NCBI GenBank assembly: GCA_031082425.1
Contig: JAVHLB010000005.1
Location: 168,001 to 232,000, forward strand
Source: Candidatus Edwardsbacteria bacterium
GTDB taxonomy: Bacteria > Edwardsbacteria > AC1 > EtOH8
DNA: 64,000 nt
Reading direction: 5' to 3'
Position numbers and translations under genes: made by a program. This document shows positions 32,139-39,970 of the stretch, one piece after another. Position 1 is the stretch's first letter; every line of letters begins with the position of its first letter. The notes under the pieces were generated by a model. It saw only the letters and a program-made list of their open reading frames with translations. It ran no database searches and was not told the DNA's origin.

Positions 32139-32660
32139 ATGAAAACAAAATTGGCCCTTATTGCCCTATTGTTGCTTGGCTCTCTTGGGACACCTGGCTT
32201 GCTGGCCGATACCGACGTCAAGATCAACATTAACCTGCCTTTGGTTCAGATCAAGGACGAACCGGTGATGGCGGTGATACCCGGGACCTACATCTATTTC
32301 ATCTACGGCTACGAGCATGACTTCTTCTACTACGGCGGATACTGGTGGCGGTTTCACCATAACCGCTGGTACCGGGCCCACCATTACAACGGTCCCTGGA
32401 AATACCGCAAGGACAAGTATGTCCCGGCCCCGTTCTTCAAACTCTCCCCCCAGTGGCGCAAGATGGCCATAGACCATTCCGGCTTCAAATACAATGAAGT
32501 CAAGAAGAACTGGAAGCAGTGGGAAAAGGAGAAGCGCTGGGAGAAGAAGCAGGACAAAAAAGAGATGAAGAAGGATAACAAGGCAGAAAAGCAGAACCTG
32601 AAGGACGACCAGGACAAGAAAGACAAAGATAACAAGAAATCCGGCAAGGGCCGGAGGTAA
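32139..32660 (+). CDS. Secreted tyrosine-rich, lysine-tailed protein of unknown function
   Basis: A 173-residue protein and the only supported gene on the plus strand. It has a signal peptide (MKTKLALIALLLLGSLGTPGLLA), an aromatic core (YFIYGYEHDFFYYGGYWWRF, RWYRAHHYNGPWKYRK) and a highly charged coiled-coil-like tail from about residue 120 (KQWEKEKRWEKKQDKKEMKK). The YYGGYWWR-x-HxxRWYRAxxYNGPW pattern recurs in small periplasmic proteins of deltaproteobacteria and other environmental bacteria; no function is known to me. The region is framed by its own promoter and terminator. Confidence 0.78.
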   Translation: MKTKLALIALLLLGSLGTPGLLADTDVKININLPLVQIKDEPVMAVIPGTYIYFIYGYEHDFFYYGGYWWRFHHNRWYRAHHYNGPWKYRKDKYVPAPFFKLSPQWRKMAIDHSGFKYNEVKKNWKQWEKEKRWEKKQDKKEMKKDNKAEKQNLKDDQDKKDKDNKKSGKGRR

Positions 32661-32679
32661 CTCCGGGGGCGAACAGAAA

Positions 32680-32703
32680 ACGGGCGCTGAAATCAGCGCC
32701 CGT
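32680..32703. terminator. Bidirectional intrinsic terminator
   Basis: ACGGGCGCTGA-AA-TCAGCGCCCGT with TTTTTATTATT after it on the plus strand and an A-run before it that becomes a T-run on the minus strand. It separates the convergent genes ending at 32660 and 32709. Confidence 0.88.
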
Positions 32704-32708
32704 TTTTA

Positions 32709-33476
32709 TTATTTCACTTCCTTAATGGCCGATTGGAACCAATCCCTTACCTGTCGATACTTTATTTTCATATCCTCCGGGTCTTTTACAAAACAGAGGT
32801 CCTCCAGCCTTTTCACCACTTCAGGCGGCAGGTCGTAATTGATATATTTTGTCCTGAAGGTGTAATGATATGGTGAATGCTTCATCCGCAGGACCGCCAG
32901 CAGTCCGCCCAGGGCGAAGTTGTAATAAAAATCGAAAGCGTCCACGTAATTCCCCCGGTTGAATTCCTTGTCGAAGAACAATTCAAAGATATCCATCTTG
33001 GCCTTGTTGCGTTCCAGGACCAACATCATATTCTTCCGGAATTTTTCCCTGTCCAGCGGCTGGGAGGCGATTATGTTCTTCCGGTCGAAATGGACGATGG
33101 GATTGCCGTGGATCTCCGGCTCCAGGAACTTGTCAGGCTTATCAAGGTCCCCCACGGCAAAATCGATCAATAGGAAGGGGCTGGTATTCTTCAACCTGTA
33201 GAATTTCTGAAAGAACCCGTGGGAAGTGGGCTGCGGCACTTCAAATGTTTTTTCGATGCCGATCATCTTATCCCATGCAGATTCGACAGCCTCAAAGACC
33301 TTTGTTATGGCTTCCCGGTCGGCGATGACCATGAAGTCTATGTCGCTCCACTGGTCCACCCGGCCGAAGGCCGCCGCCCCGCCCTGCCACAGGGTGTGGA
33401 CATAATTCAACGGTTCCAGGGCGTCAACCACGGTCTTGATGATCTGTTCCCTCTGCAGCTTGTTTTCGTTCATCAT
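32709..33476 (-). CDS. Nucleotidyltransferase-domain protein
   Basis: A 255-residue protein with a pol-beta-type nucleotidyltransferase motif: GGAAAFGRVDQWSDIDFMV at about 32-50, giving the G-(G/S)...D-x-D metal ligands, with a third acidic residue in LLIDFAVGD (about 103). The remaining helical part (FDFYYNFALGGLLAVLRMKHSPYHYTF) resembles the C-terminal helices of aminoglycoside-type nucleotidyltransferases. Possible roles are antibiotic or nucleotide adenylation; substrate unknown. It follows the TPR gene by 16 bases. Confidence 0.75.
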   Translation of the reverse strand: MMNENKLQREQIIKTVVDALEPLNYVHTLWQGGAAAFGRVDQWSDIDFMVIADREAITKVFEAVESAWDKMIGIEKTFEVPQPTSHGFFQKFYRLKNTSPFLLIDFAVGDLDKPDKFLEPEIHGNPIVHFDRKNIIASQPLDREKFRKNMMLVLERNKAKMDIFELFFDKEFNRGNYVDAFDFYYNFALGGLLAVLRMKHSPYHYTFRTKYINYDLPPEVVKRLEDLCFVKDPEDMKIKYRQVRDWFQSAIKEVK

Positions 33477-33492
33477 TTGATCCTTTCCGACA

Positions 33493-34920
33493 TTATTCCA
33501 ATGAAATGCTTTCCAGTTCCTTCATCCACTCCCGGTAATCCTTCCGGAACTGCCAGCCGGGACGGGAAAGAATGATGCCCTTGGCTTCCTTTCCATACCT
33601 GTTTTTCCCTGTCACCCGGTACAGCCGATAAAGCATCTCGGCCTGTATCTTGATGGAAGCTGCCTTGACCAGCGGCTCTAATGCCGACTCATAGTCTTCC
33701 CGGGACATTTCTCCCGTAGCCAGGCGTATCTCGGCTTCGGTTTTGGACAGTCCGGCCAGGTATTCCTGGCGGTTCATAGATTCGGCCAGCTGGCGTGCCT
33801 GGCTGACATATTCCATGGCTAGTGCTTTCTCGCCCAGGGCCAGGGTAGACTTGGCCATATCCCCCAGGCATTCGCACAGGTATTCCTTGACCAAAAGTTC
33901 CTCGAACATATTCCTGGCTGCGGTGTAATCATCCATTGCAAGCCGGTACTCCCCTTTATCTGCCAGAATATTTCCCCTGGTAAAACAGACTATCGCCTCT
34001 CCCCTGCGGTCGCCCATCTGGCGGGCTATATCCAGGCTCTTGCCGACCAGGGACAGGGCCTGGCCGAAATCCCCCCGGTACGAAAGGACCTTTCCGATGT
34101 TGTTGTTCACCACCCTCTCGCCGCCCAAGTTCCCCATCTCCCTGGCGATATCCAGGCTTTGGTAATAGCAGGCTAGGGCTTTTTCGTAATCCTCTCGGTG
34201 GTCGTATATGGCGGCCAGGTTGTTGAGGCCCACCCTAAGCGAGTATTTATCGCCGATCTGTTTGGCAATGGTTATCTGCTTTTGGTAGCATTCCTCCGCC
34301 AGGTCATAATCGCCCCTGGAGAAATGGATGCCTCCCAGGTTAGCATAATCGGTGCCGATCAACTGCAGATTGTTATCCTCCAGATCGATCTTCATCTTCT
34401 GCTCATTGCACTCCATGGCCCTGTCATGCTCTCCCATATACCAGTACATCAGGCCCATGTTGCCCTGGATGATGCTCATCGACTGCCGGTCACCAAGCTG
34501 CCTGGCTTGATGCAGGGCTTGGTCGAAAAACCGGCCGGCCTTTTGGTAATCTCCGGTGTTGCGGTAGAGGTTTCCCAGGTTTCCCATGGTAGTACAGACC
34601 TGGTGCCGGTATCCTTCTTTCTCGCTTATATCCAGGGACTCCTGATATAAAGGCAAAGCCTCCTGGAACCGGCCCCTCTGCATCAGCAGAAATCCCAAGT
34701 GGTTTGTTATCTCGGCTATCATATCTCCGGTGCCGGCTCTCCGCACCATCTCAAGTATCTTTGAATACTGGGACTCTGCCTCATTCCAATCACCGGTCTT
34801 GGCCAGGACCTCGGTCCGCCGGTTATGAACGGAAAAAGGATAAAAACTGCAGCCCTGCCGGACGGCTGTAGCATCGGAAATGGTAAGAATGATATTGTCT
34901 TTGAATCTTGATAATTTCAT
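33493..34920 (-). CDS. Tetratricopeptide repeat protein
   Basis: A 475-residue protein that is mostly 40-residue TPR units of the Kinesin-light-chain/Rapsyn type (NLGNLYRNTGDYQKAGRFFDQAL, NLAAIYDHREDYEKALACYYQSL, NNIGKVLSYRGDFGQALSLVGKSL). At least seven repeats can be read from about residue 50 to 370. Such arrays act as protein-protein scaffolds. The first 40 residues do not form a repeat or a signal peptide, and the ATG at 34920 has no ribosome site (CCCCTAAAATG), so the gene may be a truncated C-terminal part of a larger sensor or kinase, or use another start. It lies just below the inverted repeat after the vor operon. Confidence 0.72.
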   Translation of the reverse strand: MKLSRFKDNIILTISDATAVRQGCSFYPFSVHNRRTEVLAKTGDWNEAESQYSKILEMVRRAGTGDMIAEITNHLGFLLMQRGRFQEALPLYQESLDISEKEGYRHQVCTTMGNLGNLYRNTGDYQKAGRFFDQALHQARQLGDRQSMSIIQGNMGLMYWYMGEHDRAMECNEQKMKIDLEDNNLQLIGTDYANLGGIHFSRGDYDLAEECYQKQITIAKQIGDKYSLRVGLNNLAAIYDHREDYEKALACYYQSLDIAREMGNLGGERVVNNNIGKVLSYRGDFGQALSLVGKSLDIARQMGDRRGEAIVCFTRGNILADKGEYRLAMDDYTAARNMFEELLVKEYLCECLGDMAKSTLALGEKALAMEYVSQARQLAESMNRQEYLAGLSKTEAEIRLATGEMSREDYESALEPLVKAASIKIQAEMLYRLYRVTGKNRYGKEAKGIILSRPGWQFRKDYREWMKELESISLE

Positions 34921-34935
34921 TTTAGGGGTATTGCA

Positions 34936-34966
34936 GAACAAGCGGGTTGATAAAACCCGCTTGTTC
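34936..34966. repeat. 12-bp inverted repeat, weak terminator after the vor operon
   Basis: GAACAAGCGGGT/ACCCGCTTGTTC with a 7-base loop, 11 bases after the stop of the gamma subunit gene. No long U-run follows on either strand, so termination would be inefficient or factor-assisted. Confidence 0.6.
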
Positions 34967-34977
34967 TTGAAATTTCC

Positions 34978-35514
34978 TTATATCCTTGTTTCCGCGCCCT
35001 TTTTAAGGGCCTTGATATTAAGCTCCAACATCTCCGGTTTGGCCCGCTTGAAGACCTTGCCCAGGGCCTTGGCAATGGATTCGACCGATAATGCTCCGGT
35101 CAGCCCGGCATAGGCCCCCAGGGCCACCATGTTGGCGATCTTGGTGGTGCCGATCTCCTCGGCGATCTTGTTGCAGGGCACGTAGGCCACCTTGATGTCG
35201 GACCGTTTGGGCCGGGAATTTACCAGCGAACTGTTGATGATCAGCAATCCGCCGGGTTTTATCAACGGCTCGAACTTGGCCAGGGACGGTTCGTTCATCA
35301 CGATGACGGTGTCGGGGCGGGAGACCACCGGGCTGGAAACCTCTTCGGAGGCGATGACCACCGAGCAATTGGCGGTGCCGCCGCGCATCTCGGCCCCGTA
35401 GGCCGGGAACCAGGAGACGTTCTTGCTCTCCAGCAGGCCGGCCTGGGCCAGCAGGATGCCGGCCGAGATCACGCCCTGTCCGCCGAAACCGGAGATTCTA
35501 ATTCCTTGATACAT
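34978..35514 (-). CDS. 2-oxoacid:ferredoxin oxidoreductase gamma subunit
   Basis: A 178-residue protein beginning MYQGIRISGFGGQGVISAGILLAQAG, with the GFGGQG motif typical of POR/VOR/KOR gamma subunits, and AEMRGGTANCSVVIAS further in. It completes the heterotetramer with the delta, alpha and beta subunits upstream. Its ATG shares a base with the beta subunit's stop (TAATG), so translation is coupled. A longer frame upstream is not homologous and is not used. Substrate class is most likely branched-chain or C4/C5 2-oxoacids, not pyruvate. Confidence 0.92.
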   Translation of the reverse strand: MYQGIRISGFGGQGVISAGILLAQAGLLESKNVSWFPAYGAEMRGGTANCSVVIASEEVSSPVVSRPDTVIVMNEPSLAKFEPLIKPGGLLIINSSLVNSRPKRSDIKVAYVPCNKIAEEIGTTKIANMVALGAYAGLTGALSVESIAKALGKVFKRAKPEMLELNIKALKKGAETRI

Positions 35515-36269
35515 TATTTCTGCCCTCCTTCCTGCTCCGTGGAGCGGAACACGCCCAGCGGATACAACGGCATCATCTTCTCGTCCACAAATTTTGCTCC
35601 CTGCAGGGAGGTCATTCCCCAGTTGGTGGGGCACATGGACAGTATCTCCACCAGCGAAAAGCCTTTTCCCTCGACCTGATTCTGAAAGGCCTTTTTGATG
35701 GCCTTCTTGGTCTTGATCACTCCCTGGGCGCTGCTGACCGCGGTCCGCTCAAGATATCTGGCTCCCTCCAGCTGGGACAGCAGTTCGCAGACCTTGATAG
35801 GGTAGCCGTTGACCTTGGGATCGCGCCCCTTGGGACAGGTGGTGGCCGTCTGGCCCACCAGAGTGGTGGGGGCCATCTGTCCGCCGGTCATGCCGTAGAT
35901 GGCGTTGTTGATGAAGATTATGGTGATGTTCTCGGAGCGGGCCGCCGAATGGACCGTTTCGGCCATTCCGATGGAGGCCAGATCGCCGTCCCCCTGGTAG
36001 GAGAACACGATGCAGCCGGGCTGGGAGCGTTTGATGCCGGTGGCGATGGCCGGGCCGCGGCCATGCGGCCCCTGGATCATGTCGCAGTTGAAATAATCGT
36101 CGGAGAACACCGCGCAGCCCACCGGGGCCACCCCTACGGTCCTTTCCCGGATACCCAGTTCGTCCATCACTTCGGCGATCAGCCTATGCACTATCCCGTG
36201 GCCGCAGCCCGGGCAGTAATGCATTTTAATGTCGACCAGGCTGGATGGCTTTTTATTGACAAGCTCCAT
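35514..36269 (-). CDS. 2-oxoacid:ferredoxin oxidoreductase beta (TPP-binding) subunit
   Basis: A 251-residue protein. MHYCPGCGHGIVHRLIAEVMDEL contains the CPGCGH Fe-S/TPP-proximal motif. The TPP/Mg2+ motif GDGDLASIGM...NITIIFINNAIYGMTGGQM is complete (GDGD...NN). It decarboxylates 2-oxoacids with coenzyme A and ferredoxin. The KorB/VorB family lacks the extra PorB Cys residues. It overlaps the alpha and gamma genes by single bases on both sides. Confidence 0.95.
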   Translation of the reverse strand: MELVNKKPSSLVDIKMHYCPGCGHGIVHRLIAEVMDELGIRERTVGVAPVGCAVFSDDYFNCDMIQGPHGRGPAIATGIKRSQPGCIVFSYQGDGDLASIGMAETVHSAARSENITIIFINNAIYGMTGGQMAPTTLVGQTATTCPKGRDPKVNGYPIKVCELLSQLEGARYLERTAVSSAQGVIKTKKAIKKAFQNQVEGKGFSLVEILSMCPTNWGMTSLQGAKFVDEKMMPLYPLGVFRSTEQEGGQK

Positions 36270-37507
36270 TATCTACGCCCTCCTTTCTTGGTCGATTTTT
36301 TGGCAGTCTTTATTTTCACCGTTTTCTTATTGATTGCTTTGGCTTTTTTAACCGGCTTGGGCTTCTTTGTCGGCCTGGCCTTCTTGGGGGTTTTGGCCTT
36401 TTGGGCCGGTTTGGTCTTTTCAGCTTTTTTAGCCGTCAGCGTCGGCTTGATGCTCCTGTAAAGCTTCTCCACCACGGCGAACACTTCCTCGCCCGAGGGG
36501 ATCCCGGCCGGCCGGGCGTAGAGATCGACCTGGGCAGTTCCATTGACGGCCAGACGAACATCGTCCACGAACTGTCCCTGGCTCATTTCCACCACCAGGA
36601 AATTCTCCACCCGTTGGGCCAATTTGGCCAGCTGTTTCTTGGGGAACGGCCACAGGGTGATGGGCCGGAACAGCCCGACCTTGAGCCCCTTGTCGCGGGC
36701 CATCTTCATGGCGGCTGCGGCAATGCGGGAGGAGGTGCCGTAGGCCACCAGCACCAGCCGGGCGTCCTGGATGTTCTTTTCCTCGAACTGGACCTCGCGG
36801 TCCTCGATCTCCTGGAATTTTTTGGCCCGGGCCCAGTTCATCTTCTCCAATTCCCCCTCCCGGAGATCGTAGGAACGGACGATCCTCTTCTTTCTTCCGG
36901 CGGCGTTGCCCAGGGACCAATCGGGTTTCTTTAAGGTTGACGGATCCACCGGCGTGAATTTGAATTCCACTGGTTCCATCATCTGCCCCAGGATGCCATC
37001 GGCCAGGATCATGGCCGGCATCCGGTATTTTTCGGCCAGTTCGTAGCATTTCTTGGGGAAATTGCCCATCTCGTCCACCGAGTTGGGGGCCAGCACGATG
37101 GTGTGGTAATCGCCGTGTCCGCCGCCCTTGACCGACTGATAGTAGTCGCCCTGGGAGGCGGCGATGTTGCCCAGCCCCGGGCCTCCCCGGACCACGTTGG
37201 CGAAGAATATCGGCAGGTCGGCCCCGGCGCAGTAGGAGATCCCCTCCTGTTTGAGGCTGATGCCCGGGCTGGAGGACGAGGTCATGGTGCGGATCCCGGT
37301 GGCCGCAGCTCCGTAGATCATATTGATGGCCGACACCTCGGATTCGGCCTGGACAAATGTCCCGCCCGCTTCGGGAAGGCGCCAGGACATATACTCCGGC
37401 ACCTCGTTCTGCGGAGTGATGGGATACCCGGAAAAGAAGCGGCACCCGGCCAGGACCGCGCCCTCGGCCAGGGCTTCATTGCCCTTCATTAAGATCTTTT
37501 CACCCAT
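36269..37507 (-). CDS. vorB: 2-oxoacid:ferredoxin oxidoreductase alpha subunit (VorB-like) with lysine-rich C-terminal tail
   Basis: A 412-residue protein. The first 355 residues are a normal VorB/KorA-type alpha subunit (GNEALAEGAVLAGCRFFSGYPITPQNEVPEYM; MTSSSSPGISLKQEG; IVLAPNSVDEM; LFRPITLWPFP). The last ~55 residues are almost wholly Lys, Ala, Pro and Thr (KKAEKTKPAQKAKTPKKARPTKK...), ending KKGGRR, like the tail of histone H1. Family members normally stop near 360 residues. The tail begins within the same frame without frameshift. The heterotetramer probably uses branched-chain or aromatic oxoacids; specificity cannot be read from sequence alone. Confidence 0.92.
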   Translation of the reverse strand: MGEKILMKGNEALAEGAVLAGCRFFSGYPITPQNEVPEYMSWRLPEAGGTFVQAESEVSAINMIYGAAATGIRTMTSSSSPGISLKQEGISYCAGADLPIFFANVVRGGPGLGNIAASQGDYYQSVKGGGHGDYHTIVLAPNSVDEMGNFPKKCYELAEKYRMPAMILADGILGQMMEPVEFKFTPVDPSTLKKPDWSLGNAAGRKKRIVRSYDLREGELEKMNWARAKKFQEIEDREVQFEEKNIQDARLVLVAYGTSSRIAAAAMKMARDKGLKVGLFRPITLWPFPKKQLAKLAQRVENFLVVEMSQGQFVDDVRLAVNGTAQVDLYARPAGIPSGEEVFAVVEKLYRSIKPTLTAKKAEKTKPAQKAKTPKKARPTKKPKPVKKAKAINKKTVKIKTAKKSTKKGGRR

Positions 37508-37567
37508 TTATTTTCTCCTAAAAGTTTTACTTTAACAAAGACGGTGTGGGTAAGGATTTTCAACGCT

Positions 37568-37771
37568 TCACTTCCACACGGCGATGGCCAGATCGGGGCA
37601 TATCTGGGCGCACAGGCCGCAGCCTATGCAGCACTCAGTTTTGGCCAGCTTGGCCGGGTAATAACCGGTGACGCTGAAGGTATCGGACATCTCTATGCAG
37701 CTTTTGGGACAGGCCTTGGTGCATAGTTCACATCCTTTGCAGCGGGTCTCATCGACCCTGATTTCTGGCAT
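37568..37771 (-). CDS. 2-oxoacid:ferredoxin oxidoreductase delta (2x4Fe-4S) subunit
   Basis: A 67-residue ferredoxin-like subunit with two CxxCxxCxxxCP-type motifs: CKGCELCTKACP at 11-22 and CCIGCGLCAQICP at 47-59. It carries electrons from the TPP subunit to ferredoxin. It is the first gene of the four-gene operon, behind a clear promoter, with AGGAGG seven bases before the ATG at 37771; the alpha gene starts 60 bases later. Confidence 0.93.
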   Translation of the reverse strand: MPEIRVDETRCKGCELCTKACPKSCIEMSDTFSVTGYYPAKLAKTECCIGCGLCAQICPDLAIAVWK

Positions 37772-37830
37772 AGTGGACCTCCTGAAATTATATATTGATG
37801 ATTTTAATTGACGGTAAACAAGGCCCTTTT

Positions 37831-37859
37831 ATTGTATCAGAATTGAACAGGATTTTCAA
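37831..37859 (-). promoter_or_regulatory. Sigma-70-type promoter of the oxidoreductase operon
   Basis: TTGAAA (37859-37854), 17 bases, TACAAT (37836-37831), then a leader of about 53 bases to the delta-subunit ATG. Confidence 0.72.
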
Positions 37860-37869
37860 GGGAAATAAA

Positions 37870-37895
37870 AAAGAGGCTGCCTTAACAACCTCTTT
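37870..37895 (-). terminator. Intrinsic terminator of amt
   Basis: A 10-bp stem (AAAGAGGTTG/CAGCCTCTTT, one wobble pair) with a 6-base loop and a T-rich run on the minus strand, 22 bases after the amt stop. Confidence 0.8.
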
Positions 37896-37917
37896 AAATA
37901 ACCGAAGAATTCGTTTA

Positions 37918-39147
37918 TTAATCGTGAATGTATGCTTCCTCGCCATGCAAACTGGCATCAAGGCCGTTCATCTCTTCGGCCTCGGTGGTTCTAACCGGTG
38001 AAAACTTGTTGATGACGATCAATGCCAAGTAGGAGAAAAGAAAAGCATATATCGAAGCGCCCACCACGGCCACGGTCTGCTTGACAAAAAACCCGGGATT
38101 GCCGTAGAACCATCCGTTGGCCCCGTTGGCATTAACCGTAGTGGTGGCGAACAATCCCAGCAGGAGGACACCGATGGTCCCGCCGACGCCGTGAACCCCC
38201 CAGACATCCAGGGAATCATCCCAGCCCAGCTTGTTTTTAAGGTTTATGGCGCCGTAGCATACCATCCCGGCAATGATGCCTATCATGGCTGCTGTCTGGA
38301 CGGTGACATAGCCGGCGGCCGGGGTTATGGTGGCCAGCCCGGCGATCGATCCGGTCAGCAGACCCAAGAGCTTCGGTTTCTTTTCAAAGATCCAGGCCAT
38401 TATCAGCCAGGTGATGGCGGCGAATGACGCGGCGGTATCGGTGTTCAAAAAAGCCAGCGAAGTGATCTGATCCACCCGCAATTCGCTTCCGGCGTTGAAG
38501 CCGTACCATCCGAACCACAGCAGGCCGGTTCCCAGGGCCACCAGCGGGATGCTGTGAGGGCCGCGCTCGGCCACCCGGCGGCGCCCCACGTAGAACACCG
38601 AGGCCAGGGCCGCCATCCCGGCTATGGCATGCACCACTATTCCGCCGGCGAAATCCAGCACCCCCCAGCTTTGCAGAAGGCCGCCGCCCCAGATCATATG
38701 GACCATCGGGAAATAAACGAAAATCAGCCAGACCGTCAGGAACATCAGGTAAGGAACGAAACGGATGCGATTGGTAAAAGCCCCGGTTATCAGCGCCGGG
38801 GTGATGATGGCAAACATCATCTGGTAGGCAATGAAGACGAACAGCGGGATGTTGTTTCCGGCCAGAGGGGTCATGACGTCGATCCCCTTGAAGAAGGCCA
38901 TGTTGAAATTGCCGATTATCCCCGCGATATCGGTTCCCCCGGCCATGGTGCCGGAAAAGCACATGGAATAACCGAAAGCGAACCACAGGACCGAGGTCCA
39001 CCCCATGGACACAAAACTCTGAAGCATGATCGCCAGCACGTTCTTGCGGCCCACCAGACCGCCGTAAAAGAATGCCAGTCCGGGGGTCATCAACATGACC
39101 AGACTGGTGGCCACCAGCATGAACCCGGTATTGCCAGTATCGAACAT
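37918..39147 (-). CDS. amt: Ammonium transporter (Amt family)
   Basis: A 409-residue protein with eleven predicted membrane helices and the Amt hallmarks: MTPGLAFFYGGLVGRKN at the start, the pore His pair in DFAGGIVVHAIAGMAAL and DVWGVHGVGGTIG, and LAFLNTDTAASFAAI-type spacing. It moves ammonium across the inner membrane. No glnB/glnK gene is adjacent, although most Amt proteins have one. It is monocistronic with AAGGAG upstream and a terminator downstream. A short AGGGATATCCCT palindrome lies 60-80 bases upstream of its start. Confidence 0.95.
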   Translation of the reverse strand: MFDTGNTGFMLVATSLVMLMTPGLAFFYGGLVGRKNVLAIMLQSFVSMGWTSVLWFAFGYSMCFSGTMAGGTDIAGIIGNFNMAFFKGIDVMTPLAGNNIPLFVFIAYQMMFAIITPALITGAFTNRIRFVPYLMFLTVWLIFVYFPMVHMIWGGGLLQSWGVLDFAGGIVVHAIAGMAALASVFYVGRRRVAERGPHSIPLVALGTGLLWFGWYGFNAGSELRVDQITSLAFLNTDTAASFAAITWLIMAWIFEKKPKLLGLLTGSIAGLATITPAAGYVTVQTAAMIGIIAGMVCYGAINLKNKLGWDDSLDVWGVHGVGGTIGVLLLGLFATTTVNANGANGWFYGNPGFFVKQTVAVVGASIYAFLFSYLALIVINKFSPVRTTEAEEMNGLDASLHGEEAYIHD

Positions 39148-39275
39148 ATTTTGCTCCTTATCGTTTTGATGGTTTGTTGATCACTGGCTACAGTTTAAAA
39201 TATGCCGGGGGATTCTGCCATAGGGATATCCCTGAAAAAGGGCTTCGCAAAACCTGATAATAGCCAGCATGAAAA

Positions 39276-39302
39276 TCCCGGCCCCTGTCAACAGGGCCGG
39301 GA
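39276..39302 (-). terminator. Intrinsic terminator of the two-component operon
   Basis: GC-rich hairpin TCCCGGCCCTG-TTGA-CAGGGGCCGGGA (one bulge) followed by TTTTC on the minus strand, about 20 bases after the response-regulator stop. Confidence 0.75.
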
Positions 39303-39322
39303 GATCCTGCGGTCGCCAGCGA

Positions 39323-39970
39323 TCACAAGGTCGTCAAGCCTTCCCTGACGGCATATTTGGTCAGTTCGGCGATGCCGTGAAGATTGAGCTTTTGCATCAG
39401 CTGCTGGCGGTGGGTCTCCACCGTCTTGACGCTGATGGACAGCTTATCGGCCGTCTGTCTGGTGCTCTTTCCCTCGGCCAGCAGCTGCAATACCTCTCTT
39501 TCCCTGGCCGATAATAGCGAATAAACGCCGGGGTCGGCATCGCGCTCCTTGATGAGATAGTCCCGGACCAGGACATCGGTGATATCGGAACTTAAATATA
39601 TCTTTCCCTTAACAATGGATTTTATCGCCTGAATGAGTTCCTCAAAGGCCGAGTCCTTTAGCAGATAGCCCCTGGCCCCGGCCTTGAGGGCTTCCACCAC
39701 ATAGCGGCGGTCAGCATGCATGGATAAGATCATTATCTTTGCTGCCGGGCAGATTTCCTTAACCCTCCGGGTCGCCCCTATCCCGTTCAGCCCCGGCATG
39801 GTTATGTCCATGATCACCAGGTCGGGCAGGTGCTCCTGGGCCAGTTTGACCACCGCCAGCCCGTCGCTGGTCTCCGCCACCACCTTTATCCCGGATTGTT
39901 TTTCCAGCAGGGTTTTCAAGCCCTCCCGCACGATCTTGTGGTCGTCGGCAATGATGATCTTAAGCGTCAT
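39323..39970 (-). CDS. NarL/FixJ-type response regulator
   Basis: A 215-residue protein. The receiver domain (MTLKIIIADDHKIVREGLKTLLE) has the acidic DD pair and the phosphorylatable Asp in LVIMDITMPGLNG (about residue 54), with the conserved Lys in GYLLKD. The C-terminal LuxR-type HTH (about 146-210) reads LSAREREVLQLLAEGKSTRQTADKLSISVKTVETHRQQLMQKL. Its ATG overlaps the sensor stop (ATGA), so it is produced with its cognate kinase. Targets unknown. Confidence 0.95.
   Translation of the reverse strand: MTLKIIIADDHKIVREGLKTLLEKQSGIKVVAETSDGLAVVKLAQEHLPDLVIMDITMPGLNGIGATRRVKEICPAAKIMILSMHADRRYVVEALKAGARGYLLKDSAFEELIQAIKSIVKGKIYLSSDITDVLVRDYLIKERDADPGVYSLLSAREREVLQLLAEGKSTRQTADKLSISVKTVETHRQQLMQKLNLHGIAELTKYAVREGLTTL

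Noticed and set aside
36429..37445. 338-codon minus-strand frame inside the VorB gene
   Set aside because: Shifted frame of a real gene with Arg/Gly/Pro-rich nonsense composition.
39148..39240. Possible sigma-54 promoter before amt (TGGCAG...GGCA)
   Set aside because: The GG and GC are 12 bases apart instead of 10, so it does not fit RpoN.
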